A stretch of DNA of 64,000 nucleotides from contig CM077671.1 in the NCBI GenBank assembly GCA_039707655.1, positions 367,624,720-367,688,719 on the forward strand. The letters are read 5' to 3'. Each line of letters opens with the position of its first letter. Positions within the stretch are counted from its first letter, which is position 1. Positions 25,701 through 38,200 of the stretch are shown here, one piece after another. The translations under genes and the position numbers were made by a program. The stretch comes from Elymus sibiricus (lineage: Eukaryota > Streptophyta > Magnoliopsida > Poales > Poaceae). The notes below the pieces were generated by a model, which was given only the letters and a program-made list of their open reading frames with translations, had not been told where the DNA came from and made no database searches.

Positions 25701-26001
25701 TGAGAAACACCGTCGGCATAGGTAGGGATCTGCCGCAACCGAGAACCGGGTAGAGAGAGGGAAAGTGGAAGGGGCGGAGGTGAGCGAACTGTCGTGTGGG
25801 CGGAGGGGTACCAATAGCACGATAGCGGGTCTATTACGGACTCGTAACCCGAATGAACCACCGTCGAGGGATTTTTCTGCGGGAGCAACTGCCCCTTAGG
25901 ACAGCGGATCCAACGGCCCGCAACGTCTAGATCAGAAAAATGAACGGTCAAAAACCCAAATCGCTGAGAGGGCTTGCTTTAGGTGCGGTTATACTGTCCT
26001 T
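22791..26001 (-). mobile_element. Helitron-like insertion inside element Y
   Basis: On the minus strand, the end reads GGGCGCGGCAACGCGCGCC, then about ten bases and CTAG, followed by T. A GC-rich hairpin a short distance before CTRR, with insertion next to T, is the Helitron 3' signature. The right end is not certain: I place it near 26001 because Y sequence appears to resume at TTTCTACCAATCC, and a canonical TC start was not found. The cargo has no Rep/helicase. It includes GC-rich exon-like DNA at 25000-25950, within which two stretches near 25125 and 25455 look like a diverged duplication. Confidence 0.55.
24673..25950. other. GC-rich exon-like cargo of the Helitron-like element, function unknown
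   Basis: Open frames on the minus strand (24673-25194 and 25353-25604) are moderately long but have no domain I recognise. Two blocks, about 25125-25180 and 25455-25520, share CTCTCG-AAGAC, ATCGCCCGC and GAGCGC boxes. This could be a captured gene 5' end, duplicated once. No product is assigned. Confidence 0.3.
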
Positions 26002-26164
26002 AATTTCTACCAATCCACAATTACTCACTAGCATGACTCTAGTATCACCATCTTTATATCGCAAAACTATTGCAAGGAATCAAACATATCATATTCAGTG
26101 ATCTACAAGTTTTATGTAGGATTTTATGACTAACCATGTGAATGACCAATTCCTGTTAACTCTC

Positions 26165-26430
26165 TAAATAGATATAAGTGAAGCATGAGAGTTTAATTCT
26201 TTCTACAAAAGATATGCCCACGCTCTAACAAATATAAGTGAAGCAAAAGAGCATTCTACAAATGGCGGGTTTCTATGTGTAGAGAAACAATCAATCCAAA
26301 CTTCAAATGATATAAGTGAAGCACATGAAGCATTCTATAAAGCCATACTCAAAAGATATAAGTGAAGTGCATGAAGCATTCTATAAAGCCATACTCAAAA
26401 GATATAAGTGAAGTGCATGAAGCATTCTAT
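26165..26430. repeat. ~49-bp tandem repeat in element Y
   Basis: Units contain GATATAAGTGAAG followed by CATGAAGCATTCTATAAA and ACTCAAAA. The last two to three copies are almost identical; earlier ones are diverged. Confidence 0.8.
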
Positions 26431-27462
26431 AAATCGACCAAGGACTATCTCATACCAGCATGGTGCATTATTAAAAGAAAAAGAAAAAGCACACAACGCT
26501 CCAAGATTTATGCATATCATGTGACGAATAAAAATATAGCTCCAAGTAAAATTACCGATGGTTGTTAGAAGAAAGATGGGATGCCTTCCGGGGCATCCCC
26601 AAGCTTAGTTTCTTGGGAGTCCTTGAATATTACCTTGGGGTGCCTCGGGCATCCCCAAGCTTGGTCTCTTTCCACTCCTTATTCCTTCATCCATCGTGAT
26701 CTCACCCAAAACTTGAAAACTTCAATCACACAAAACATAACAAAACCCTCGTGAGATACGTTAGTATAATAAAACAAATCACCACTTTAAGTACTGTTGC
26801 AAACCCATTCATATTTTGTTTTTGCATTGTAGATATTGTATTATAACTTCTCTATGGCTTAAACCACCGATAAAATCGACAGTTTCATCTAAACTAGCAA
26901 AACAATGCATCAAAAATAGAATCTGTCTTAAACAGGACAGTCTGTAGTAATCTGAACATTTGCTATACTTCTGTAACTCTAAAAATTCTTAAAAATTAGT
27001 AAAAAATAAAAAATTTGCATAGCAGTACTGTGTAAAAATTTCAGAAACTTTTGACATTCCAGTAAAAAATGTAAATTCACGCACTACAGACAAAGTTTAT
27101 GTTTTTGCACTGCACACACCAAACAAGCAATCTAATCATCCTAAAGGCAAATCTTGGCACATTATTTTTATAATACAAGGGATTTATACAAGGGGATAAT
27201 TATTTTTGTTGAAAAGTTTCTGTAATTAAGATTCGCAAAGTTTCCATGGGCATGAACAAAGTTCAAGGAGCTCCCACACTTCAACGGTGCTCGTCCTTCT
27301 TACTTTCACTTCTCTTTTTGAAAAAGTTATAGGTTCCCCTCTTTATTTTTTTGTTTTTAAACTATATAAAATCACACAACAGAATAAAATGACTCTCTAA
27401 AACTTCCGGGTTGTCTCCCTGGCAGCGCTTTCTTTAAAGCCATTAAGCTAGGCATAAAGTGC

Positions 27463-28779
27463 TCAAGTAACGGATCCACCCGGATCCCAAGGTATATCAA
27501 AACCAATTTTAATTAACAATGATTTGTAATTTAGTATTGAGCACAAAGTAATATATATCATGCAATGACGAAGTCTAACTCTCTTCCTATGCATCGGCAT
27601 GTCATAAAAGAACAATTCATGCACACAAAGTAAAGGCCAATGCATAGTATAAACAGTTTCTTGCAATTTTATCGTATTGGAAACATAGAGAGGCGGAGAT
27701 GTAGTTCCTCTCTCATAATAATTGCAAGTAGGAGCAGCAAGCACATGCATATTATATTTATCAAAATTATCATGTGCAATAATAGAACGCAACCCATCAA
27801 TATAATCCTTAATAAGCGCAAACTTCTCCGTAATAGTGTAGTTGGGAGAATTCAAAAAGATAATAGGACTATCATGCGTGGGTGCAATAGCAACAATTTC
27901 ATTCTTAACATAAGAAACTCTAGCAAGTTCATCTCCATAAGCATAATTCATATTGGCATCATGGCCACAAGCATAACAAGCATCAATTTCATCAAAAAGG
28001 GATATTTCAAACGAATCCAAGGGATCATAGCATTCATCCTTCGGTGAGCACGAAGGGAAATTAAGCAATGTATGAGTTGAAGAGTTACTCTCATTAGAAG
28101 GTGGGCACGGGTAGCTAGTCCTCTCTTCCTCCTTTTGCTCTTCGCTCTCCTCGTCATCTTTTTCATCAAATGAGCTCACAGTGTCATCATTTTCTTCTTC
28201 CATAGTTTCCTGCAAAATATTAGTCTCCTCTTGGACAGCGGAGGAGTCCTCAATATATGGCTTAACATAAGCATGAGAAGCATAGTTTTCATAGCAATAT
28301 TTAAGTATGGCAAAACTTTCAGATTTGTAAAAAGTAGCATCATACTTTTCAATCAAAGAAGCAATTTCATAGGCACCCTTAAAAGAAACATTATCATAGT
28401 AATTATAAACACCCTTGCCATAAGAAGATACACTTCCATTATCCTTAAACTCACATTGATAGGGAAGGTGTTTTTTAGGGTCTTCAGAACAACAAGTAAA
28501 ATCATAAATTTCGCATAAATTCCAAGCATAGCATTGCAAAGTATTAATATGATGCCATAAAAGTTTCCCTTTTTGAGATAAGCGGTGTCGCACATAATAA
28601 GCATGCTCATTTAATGATTTGCCCTCAACTAAGCTAGTTGGGGTTTCAGCACGAGCACAAACGGATCGAAGATGATCCAAGTAAAAAGCTTCAACAGTGT
28701 GATAGATTTTGGGTGGTTCTTCTACCATTGGTGTAGTAGGTTCAACTAATTTTTTTGGTATTTCGTGTTCCATATCCAT
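27463..28779 (-). CDS. Orphan ORF of non-autonomous Gypsy-like element Y (438 codons)
   Basis: An intact reading frame begins about 90 bp after the primer-binding-like box and runs to TGA. No gag, protease or polymerase motif is visible. Residues about 195-225 are very acidic (a Glu/Asp-rich stretch of DEKDDEESEEQKEEER type), followed by a Ser-rich part. The C-terminal third carries YYERG and, about 45 residues on, MPMHRKRVRLR. The ORF of element Z shares the YYERG and PMHRKxVRLK pattern, so the two encode related proteins. A packaging or gag-like role for a partner element is only a guess. The frame is open across the whole length, while neighbouring elements are full of stops, which suggests recent constraint or a young insertion. 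Confidence 0.6.
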   Translation of the reverse strand: MDMEHEIPKKLVEPTTPMVEEPPKIYHTVEAFYLDHLRSVCARAETPTSLVEGKSLNEHAYYVRHRLSQKGKLLWHHINTLQCYAWNLCEIYDFTCCSEDPKKHLPYQCEFKDNGSVSSYGKGVYNYYDNVSFKGAYEIASLIEKYDATFYKSESFAILKYCYENYASHAYVKPYIEDSSAVQEETNILQETMEEENDDTVSSFDEKDDEESEEQKEEERTSYPCPPSNESNSSTHTLLNFPSCSPKDECYDPLDSFEISLFDEIDACYACGHDANMNYAYGDELARVSYVKNEIVAIAPTHDSPIIFLNSPNYTITEKFALIKDYIDGLRSIIAHDNFDKYNMHVLAAPTCNYYERGTTSPPLYVSNTIKLQETVYTMHWPLLCVHELFFYDMPMHRKRVRLRHCMIYITLCSILNYKSLLIKIGFDIPWDPGGSVT

Positions 28780-29918
28780 AACTAAAGATAGAGAACAACT
28801 TAGAACAGCAAATAAAATCTACTTAGTGATAAAGCAAACAAGCACACACGAGAATATTCACCCCACGCTATTGCTCCCCGGCAACGGCGCCAGAAAAAAG
28901 TCTTGATAACCCACAAGTATAGGGGATCAATTGTAGCCTTTCTCGATAAGTAAGAGTGTCGAACCCAACGAGGAGCTAAAGGTAGAACAAATATCCCCTC
29001 AAGTTCTATCGACCACCGATACAACTCTACGCACGCTTAACGTTCGCTTTACGTCGAACAAGTATGAAACTAGAAGTACTTTGTAGGTGTGATAGGATAG
29101 GTTTGCAAGATAATAAAGAGCACGTAAATAAAAACTAGGGGCTGCTTAGATAAAGAAACAACTAAGTTAGTCTTAGTAGAGAGCTTTTTGTCACAAGAAA
29201 GTTATTTGTCCCTAGGCAATCGATAACTAGATCGGTAATCATTGTTGCAATTTTATATGAGGGAGAGGCATAAGCTAACATACTTTCTCAACTTGGATCA
29301 TATGCACTTATGATTGGAACTCTAGCAAGCATCCGCAACTACTAAAGATCAATAAGGTAAAACCCAACCATAGCACTAAGTATCAAGTCCTCTTTACTCC
29401 CATACGTAAACAACCTACTTACTCGGGTCTGTGCTTCCGTCACTCACGCCACCCACCATAAGCGAATCATAAACATATTGCAAACCCTACAGCGGGGATC
29501 CCTCACGCTTGCGCGACACGGAGAGCACCATAGGACAGCACCAATAATAAAACATGCAACTCAAACCAATCATGATCATCAATCAACCCATAGGACAAAA
29601 CGGATCTACTCAAACATCATAGGATAGCCATACATCATTGGGAAATAATATATAGCGTTGAGCACCATGTTTAAGTAGAGATTACAGTGGGGAGAAGAGG
29701 TGTTGAACCGCTGCATAGAGGGGGAGAGAGTTGGTGATGACGGCGGAGAAGTTGTTGGTGTAGATCGCCGTCACGATGATGGCCCCGGCGGCGTTCCGGC
29801 GCCACCGGGAGAGAGGGGGAGAGAGCCCCCCTCCTTCTTCTTCTTCCTTGACCTCCCCCCTAGATGGGAGGAGGGTTTCCCCTCTGGTCCTTGGCTTCCA
29901 TGGCGGCGGAGGGGCGGG

Positions 29919-31560
29919 ATCCAAATCGCCGAGCGTCCCGCGATCCAATCACGATCCGTCCCGATATAGCGCCGAACGGACGGCACCTTCGCGTTCAGCA
30001 CACGTACAACTCGATGACGATCTCCGCCTTCTTGATCCAGCAAGAGGGAGCGGAGAGGTAGAAGAGTTCTCCGGCAGCGCGACGGCACGGCGGCGGTGGT
30101 GGTGAAACTATTCCAGCAGGGCTTCGCCTAAACACTACTGAAAAACTAGAGGAACTAATCTATCGGGAGAGAGGGCTGCACCGTGGCCTTTTTGGGTTGA
30201 AGTGCTATGGCCCTCTCTCCCTCTAGTATATATAGGAGGGAGGGGAGGGGCCGGCGCCCTAGGGATCCTCCCCTAGGGTCGGCCGAAGTGGGGTGGAGAG
30301 GGAGTTGGACTTCAAACCTACTCCTAGTAGGACTCCTCCCCCACTTGGAAACCCTTCCCCCTTTGGGCTTTTGGCCTTTTCCTCTCACCCCAGCCGCATG
30401 GGCCCTTAGGGGCTGGCTTGCCCAGCCCACTAAGGGCTGGTGTGCCACTCCTAAGGCCCATGTGGCCTCCCGGCATGAGTGGCCCCTCCCGATGGACCCC
30501 CGGAACCCTCCCGGCACTCCCGGTACATTACCGGAAATACCCAAAACTTTTCCGGTGACCAAAACGGAACTTCCTATATATCAATCTTTACCTCCGGACC
30601 ATTCCGGAGCTCCTCGTGACGTCCTGGATCTCATCCGGGACTCCGAACAACCTTCGGTCACCACCATACGTAACTCAATACTACCGAAACGTCACCGAAC
30701 GTTAAGTGTGCAGACCCTGCGGGTTCGAGAACTATGTAGACATGACCGAGACACCTCTACGGTCAATAACCAATAGCGGGACCTGGATGCCCATATTGGT
30801 TCCTACATATTCTACGAAGATCTTTATCAGTTGAACCTCTATGTCAAGGATTCATTTAATCCCGTATGCTGTTCCCTATGTTCTTCGGTATGTTACTTTC
30901 CCGAGATTCGATCGTCGGTATCTCTATACCTAGTTCAATCTCGTTACCGGCAAGTCTCTTTACTCGTTCCGTAATACAAGATCCTGTGGCTAACACTTTA
31001 GTCACATTGCTTGCAAGGCTTTGTTGTGATGTTGTATTACCGAGTGGGCCCTGAGATACCTCTCGTCACACGGAGTAACAAATCCCAGTCTTGATCCATG
31101 CCCACTCAACAGACACCCTCGGAGATACCTGTAGAGCATCTTTATAGTCACCCAGTTACGTTGTGACGTTTGATACACACAAGGTATTCCTCCGGTGTCA
31201 GTGAGTTGCATGATCTCATGGTCATAGGAACAGATACTTGACATGCAGAAAACAATAGCAATAAACTCACACGATCATATGCTACGTTCATAGTTTGGGT
31301 CTTGTCCATCACATCATTCTCCTAATGATCTGATACCGTTATCAAATGACATCTCATGTCCATGGCTAGGAAACCTTGACCATCTTTGATCAACGAGCTA
31401 GTCTACTAGAGGCATACTAGGGACACAATGTTGTCTATGTATCCACACATGCAATTGAGTTTCCAATCTATACAATTATAGCATGGATAATAAACGATTA
31501 TCATGAACAAGGAAATATAATAACTACTTTTATCATTGCCTCTAGGGCATATTTCCAACA
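29919..31560 (-). repeat. 3' LTR of an Angela/BARE1-like Copia, truncated at its 3' end
   Basis: On the minus strand it begins TGTTGGAAATATGCCCTAGA, typical of the Angela/BARE1/WIS group, preceded by a CAAGTGGGAGAC polypurine tract at 31561-31572. It runs about 1.64 kb and stops at 29919, where it joins the truncated LTR of Y. Confidence 0.85.
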
Positions 31561-31610
31561 GTCTCCCACTTGCACTAGAGTCAATAATCTAGCTCACATC
31601 ACTATGTGAT

Positions 31611-34600
31611 TTACATTCTAATGAATCTAACACCCATACAGTTCTGGTGTTGATCATGTTTAGCCCTTGGAAGAGGTTTAGTCATCAGATCTGCAACATT
31701 CAGATCCGTGTGCACTTTGCAAACATTTATGTCGTCCTCCTTGATGTAATCGCGGATGGAATTGAAACGTCGCTTTATGTGTCCGGTCCTCTTGTGAAAC
31801 CTTGGTTCCTTGGCTAGAGCAATGGCACCAGTGTTGTCACAGAACAGAGTCATTGGGTTTAGTGCACTAGGCACTACTCCAAGATCTGTCATGAACTCCT
31901 TCATCCAGACACCTTCCTTCGCCGCCTCCGAGGCAGCGATGTACTCCGCTTCGCATGTAGAATCAGCTGCTACGCTCTGCTTGGAATTGCACCAGCTTAC
32001 CGCACCCCCATTAAGAATAAATACGTATCCGGTTTGAGACTTAGAGTCATCCGAATCAGTGTCAAAGCTTGCATCGACGTAACCCTTTACGACGAGCTCT
32101 TGATCACCTCCATAAACGAGAAACATGTCCTTAGTCCTTTTCAGGTACTTCAGGATATTTTGTGACCGCCGTCCAGTGTTCCACTCCTGGATCAGTTTGA
32201 AACCTCCCGGCCATACTTATGGCAAGGCTGACATCGGGTCTCATGCACAACATTGCATACAAGATAGAGCCCATGGCTGAAGCATAGGGGACGACACTCA
32301 TCTTTTCTCTATCTTCTGCAGTCACTGGGCATTGAGTCTTACTCAACTTCACACCTTGCAACACAGGCAAGAACGCCTTCTTGGACTGATCCATTTTGAA
32401 CTTCTTCAAAACTTTGTCAAGGTATGTGCTCTGTGAAAGTCCTATTAAGCGTCTCGATCTATCTCTATAGATCTTGATGCCTAATATGAAAGCAGCTTCT
32501 CCTAGGTCCTTCATTGAAAAACTTTTGTTCAAATATTCCTTCACGCTTTCCAACATTTCTATATTGTTTCCAATCAGCAATATGTCATCCACATATAATA
32601 TTAGAAATGCTATAGATCTCCCACTCACTTTCTTGTAAATACAAGCTTCTCCGTAAACTTGTATAAACCTGAACGCTTTGATCACCTCATCAAAGCGAAG
32701 ATTCCAACTCCGAGATGCTTGCACCAGTCCATAAATAGATCGCTGGAGTTTGAAAACTTTGTCAGCATTCTCTGGATCGACAAAACCTTCTGGTTGCATC
32801 GTATACAACTCTTCCTTAAGGAAACCGTTAAGGAACGCTGTTTTGACATCCATCTGCCAAATTTCATAATCGAAAAAGGCAACTATTGCTAACATGATTC
32901 TGACGGACTTAAGCATCACTACGGGTGAGAAGGTCTCATCGTAGTCAACTCCTTGAACTTGTGAAAAACCCTTTGCCACAAGTCGAGCTTTATAGATGGT
33001 GACATTACCGTTCGCGTCCGTCTTCCTCTTAAAGATCCATTTGTTCTGAATGGCCTTTCGCCCTTCAGGTAATACTTCCAAAGCCCATACTTTGTTTTCA
33101 TACATGGATCCCATCTCGGATTTCATGGCCACTAACCATTTCTCGGAATCCGGGCCCATCATCGCTTCTCCATAGCTCGTAGGTTCATCGTTGTCCAACA
33201 ACATGACCTCTAAGACAGGGTTGCCGTACCACTCAGGAGCAGTACGCGTCCTTGTCGACCTATGAGGTTCGATAGCAACTTGATCCGAAGCTTCATGATC
33301 ATCATCATTAACTTCCTCTTCAACCGATGTAGGCTCTACAGAAACATCTTTCTGCGCTGCGCTACTCTCTGGTTGAAGTAAAGGTTCAACAACCTCATCA
33401 AGTTCTATCTTCCTCCAACTCAATTCTTTCGAGAGAAACTCTTTCTCAAGAAATGTTCCGTTTTTAGCGACAAACACTTTGCCTTCGGATCTGAGATAGA
33501 AGGTATACCCAACTGTCTCTTTTGGGTATCCTATGAAGACGCCTTTCTTCGCTTTGGGTTCCAGCTTTTCAGGTTGAAGCTTTTTGACATAAGCATCACA
33601 TCCCCAAACTTTAAGAAACGACAACTTTGGCTTCTTGCCAAACCATAGTTCATATGGCGTCGTCTCAACGGATTTCGATGGTGCCCTATTTAAAGTAAAT
33701 GCAGCTGTCTCTAATGCATAACCCCAAAACGATAATGGCAAATCGGCAAGAGACATCATAGATCACACCATATCCAATAAGGTTCGATTACGACGTTCAG
33801 ACACACCATTACGCTGTGGTGTTCCAGGCGGTGTCAATTATGAAACAATTCCACACTGTCTTAAGTGACTGCCAAACTCATAACTCAGATATTCTCCTCC
33901 TCGATCAGATCATAGGAATTTAATCTTCTTGTTACGATGATTCTCAACTTCACTCTGAAATTGCTTGAACTTTTCAAACGTTTCAGACTTGTGTTTCATT
34001 AAGTAAATATACCCATATCTACTTAAGTCATCAGTGAAGGTGAGAAAAAAACGATATCCACCGCGCGCCTCAATGCTCATCGGACCGCACACATCAGTAT
34101 GTATGATTTCCAACAAGTCACTTGCCCGTTCCATTGTTCCAGAGAACGAGGTCTTAGTCATCTTGCCCATGAGGCATGGTTCACATGTGTCAAGTGATTC
34201 AAAATCAAGTGACTCCAAAAGTCCATCAGCATGGAGCTTCTTCATGCGTTTTACACCAATATGACCTAAACGGCAGTGCCACAAGAAAGTGGTATTATCA
34301 TTATCAGTTCTACATCTTTTGGCATCAATGTTATGAACATGTGTATCATCACTATCGAGATTCAATAAGAATAAACCCCTCACATTGGGTGCATGACCAT
34401 AAAAGATATTACTCATATAAATAGAACAACCATTATTCTCTGATTTAAATGAGTAACCGTCTCGGAATAAACAAGATCCAGATATAATGTTCATGCTTAA
34501 TGCAGGCACTAAATAACAATTATTCAGGTTCATCACTAATCCCGATGGTAATCGAAGAGCGAGCGTGCCGACGGCGATCACATCAACCTTGGAACCATTT

Positions 34601-35286
34601 CCCACGCGCATCGTCACTTCGTCCTTTGTCAGCCTCCGTCTATTCCGCAGTTCCTGTTTTGAGTTGCAAATGTGAGCAACCGCACCGGTATCAAATACCC
34701 AGGCACTACAACGAGAGTTGGTAAGGTACACATCAATAACATGTATATCATATATACCTTGTTTGTTGTTGGCCGCCTTTTTGTCAGCCAAATACTTGGG
34801 GCAGTTCCGCTTCCAGTGACCAGTTCCCTTGCAATGAAAGCACTCAGTTTCTGGCTTGGGTCCAGCTTTGGGTTTCTTCACAGGAGGGGCAACTGCTTTG
34901 CCACTCTTCTTGGAGTTACCCTTCTTACCCTTGCCATTCTTCTTGAAACTAGTGGTTTTATTGACCATCAACACTTGATGCTCCTTCTGAATCTCAGACT
35001 CAGCGACTTTCAACATCGCAAACAGCTCGGCGACTGTCTTGTTCATCCCGTGCATGTTATAGTTCAACACGAAGCTCTTGTAGCTAGGTGGGAATGATTG
35101 AAGAACTCTGTCAGTGATCACCTCTGCTGGAAGGGGCATCCTCAATTCAGCCAGACGGCTGGAATACCTAGACATTTTGAGTATGTGTTCACTGACAGAC
35201 CCGTTCTCCTCCATCTTACAGGCATAGAACTTATCGGAGGTCTCATACCTCTCGATTCGGGCATTCTTCTGACACTGGGGGCCCAC
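31611..35286 (-). pseudogene. Angela/BARE1-like Copia gag-pol, decayed and 5'-truncated
   Basis: Copia polyproteins run gag, protease, integrase, RT, RNase H, and all are visible here in that order. They are a CFHCKGTGHWKRNC zinc knuckle, a DTGA protease active site, the integrase HHCC region and first Asp, then RT with YVDD, then RNase H with its Asp-Glu-Asp positions. Three in-frame stops interrupt the integrase (TGA at about 33909, TAA at about 33838, TGA at about 33760). Each could come from one C-to-T change in CGA or CAA. One frameshift lies near 32155 just before RNase H. The gag N-terminus and 5' LTR are missing; the frame begins at the junction with block V near 35275. It is inactive. 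Confidence 0.9.
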
Positions 35287-38200
35287 GCCCCCCTAATGAC
35301 GATTTTTTTAAAAAAACGTTTAAAAAAATAAAATAAAAATAAATCAATAAATAAACAATTAGATAATTAATTAATTAATTAATTAAACTAATTAATGTAA
35401 TTAAGATTAACTAGTTTAGTTAATTAACTGTGTTAGTATGACATGTGGGCCCAACCCCATTAACACTAATTAATTTTGATTAATTAATTCTGATATTTAA
35501 TTAAAACTAAACAGAGAATGACAGATGGGTCCCACCCCCTTAATTAATCCTGACCCCCACTCCCCCAATCCTTCCTTCCCCCCCCCCCCGTGCCGCTGCC
35601 GGCCGCGCTCGCCGTGCGCACCGCGGCCCCGGCCGTCCTGTCGCCGCGCCTACCGATCGCCCCGCGCCGCCCGCGCGCGCTCGTACTCGCCGCCGCAGCC
35701 GCCCCGCTGCTGCTCTACCACCCCGCAGCCGCGCCACCCCGCTCGCTCGCTTGCGCAAGCCGCCCGCGGAAACTACGCCATGCCCCGGCCCTGCTAGCAC
35801 CGCCGCCGCTAGCCGCTGCTCGCCCCCGCGCCCGCAGGCGCCCGACCGCGCCGCCGCAGTCCCGCACGCCTCCTCGGCGACGCGCTGCATCCCCCACCGC
35901 CGCTGGCCGTCACCGCCGCGGTTGGCCCGCTGCCGGCGCCCCCCCTCGCCGGCCCTCACGCCGGTCACGGCCGCCGGCGAGCCGCCGGTGGCCCCTGGCC
36001 GCCCCTCGAGCCGATTCGGTTAGTGGGGTTAAGCCCCTACTAACCCCCCTCCCAGTGACACTGACAGTGGGGGCCCACGCCCCCCTAATGACGATTTTTT
36101 TAAAAACATTTAAAAAACAAAATAAAAATAAATCAATGAATAAATAATTAGATAATTAATTAATTAAACTAATTAATGTAATTAAGATTAACTAGTTTAG
36201 TTAATTAACTGTGTTAGTATGACATGTGGGCCCAGCCCCATTAACACTAATTAATTTTGATTAATTAATTCTGATATTTAATTAAAACTAAACAGAGAAT
36301 GACAGGTGGGTCCCACCCCCTTAATTAATCCTGATTAATGTTAATTAAACATTAATTAAAAATGTGTCACTGACATGTGGGGCCGACTGGTCAGTTTGAC
36401 CAGTCAACAGGACTGTTGGCTGCTGATGTCAGCATGACATCATGCTGATGTCATAATTCATTATTGAATTTAAATAATCTGTTTTAATTTCTGAATATTA
36501 ATAAAACTTTAAAAATTAATATAAAATAATCCGTAACTCGGATGAAAATACTTTATACATGAAAGTTGCTCAGAACGACGAGACGAATCCGAATACGCAG
36601 TCCGTTAGTCTATCACGTGCTCCTAGCATAGCGAACATGGAACTTTTCCATCATTTTCATCTGTCCGGTAATAGCCAGAGACCTGGAAAATATCGTCAGA
36701 TATTCTTCCGACCCGTCTGCGACGTGTAATACTGCGTTAGTGCATGCCTAGCCCTGCATATTGCCATGTCATGCATCGTGATGCATTTGTCTGCTTTATA
36801 TTTGTTGTTTCTCCCCCCTCTTCGTACCGGTAGACCCCGAGACTGACGGTGCTGCCGGGTATGACTACACCGTTGACGATCAGGCCTTTGCCGCAGAGCA
36901 GCAAGGCAAGCAACCCCCCTTGAGCATTCCGATATCGCCCATTTCTTTCCCTCTTATTCTTGCATTAGATTTTGCTACGGTATTAGCTAGCTCCTATTTC
37001 TGATGCATAGCCTGTTTTTGATAAACTGCTACTATACCTGCAATCATATCAACTGCTTAGTATAGGTTGATCAGTGAATCCCCAGTGACCCCTTAGTCCC
37101 AGTTACCCCTGCTTCTTCATCGACGACTTGACGACCTGAAGACTCGAAGACTCGGTCAACCGACCGACGAGCAAGGCCCCTCACATCACCGCACACCCCT
37201 TAGTTGTACGACTCTGCAGAGCTACTATCGAGTACCGAGGGTGACACCTCATGAAGTACTCATGATGCTAACTCTGTAGTGCAGCTAGTCGGTCGTGGTT
37301 ATCGAGGGTGATTCCTCCTTCGCCACTCTCGACGATGACTCTGTCGTGCAACCCCTCAAGTGTGGGATCCGCGAGGGTGATTCCTCTAAGTCCACCTTGA
37401 CGGTTTCATCGAGCGGGACCCTTTGAGGGTGATTCCTCAGGTTCTGTCTTGATGTTTTATACACACAGCTACTATGACCTGGTTACAGAAACATGTTGGT
37501 GATGGGTCGGCCCTGAGGGGTACCCACGATTTGATGATGATGAGGCGTGGACGGGCAGGAGAGGCCCTTGCCACACATCCTCTAGACGGGGCGACGGGAC
37601 CGCACTTCATGGGCCGCGCTTGCCCCGCATTAATAAAATGCTAATGGGTTGGGTATTTGATCTGAGTTGGGTTGTTGGCCTTTTTACGCACCAAACCATC
37701 GCGTGGGAGAAGTTATGGGTACTCAGCGTCGTTGTATCAGCCGAAGCTCTTCGGACGTCAGCAATGGAGCGGCGCGCGCCCGAGTGGCCTGGACGGTGCA
37801 GCTCTTGGACTAGAGTGTACTAGGGCTGACCTCGGCCGCCCACGCATCATGCAGGAGCGCGTAGGGCAAGTGGGCCCACGACCCCTGTGTGCTTAGGATT
37901 TAGACCAGCGGGCTGGCCTCTCTGTTGAGCCTAGGTGGGGCGACGACGTGCTGCTATCCCGAGGCCGGGCATGACCCAGGAAAGTGTGTCCGGCCGGAGG
38001 TGATCAGGCGTGTTGGAAATGCGGTGCACCCCTGCAGGGATGAATTATCTATTCGAATAGCCGTGTCCACGGTAACAGGACGACTTGGAGTTATACTTTG
38101 ACCTTATACAACTATAACTGTGACTTTAATTTGAGATGAATGTGGCTCCGAGATTGCTTCCTCGCAGGGAGTCGAGGAAGAATCTCTGGGCATGGTTACT

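Larger units (their letters stand above)
19718..29918 (-). mobile_element. Element Y, non-autonomous Gypsy-like LTR element, 5' LTR truncated
   Basis: The 3' LTR spans 19718-21243 (begins TGATACGTCTCCGTCG and ends GTGGGTTATCA on the minus strand). The 5' LTR copy starts at 28904 and matches it for 1015 bp, then stops at GAGGGGCGGG (29918). A primer-binding-like box TGGCGCCGTTGCCGGGGA precedes it (28872-28892). The polypurine tract is AAGCTTGGGGATGC (21244-21257). No gag zinc knuckle, protease, RT or integrase was found; the only long ORF is of unknown function. A Helitron-like insertion interrupts the interior. Confidence 0.8.

Noticed and set aside
35525..36147. Ala/Pro/Arg-rich frames up to 185 codons
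   Set aside because: All six frames are open because of extreme GC content; no domain and no conserved codon pattern.
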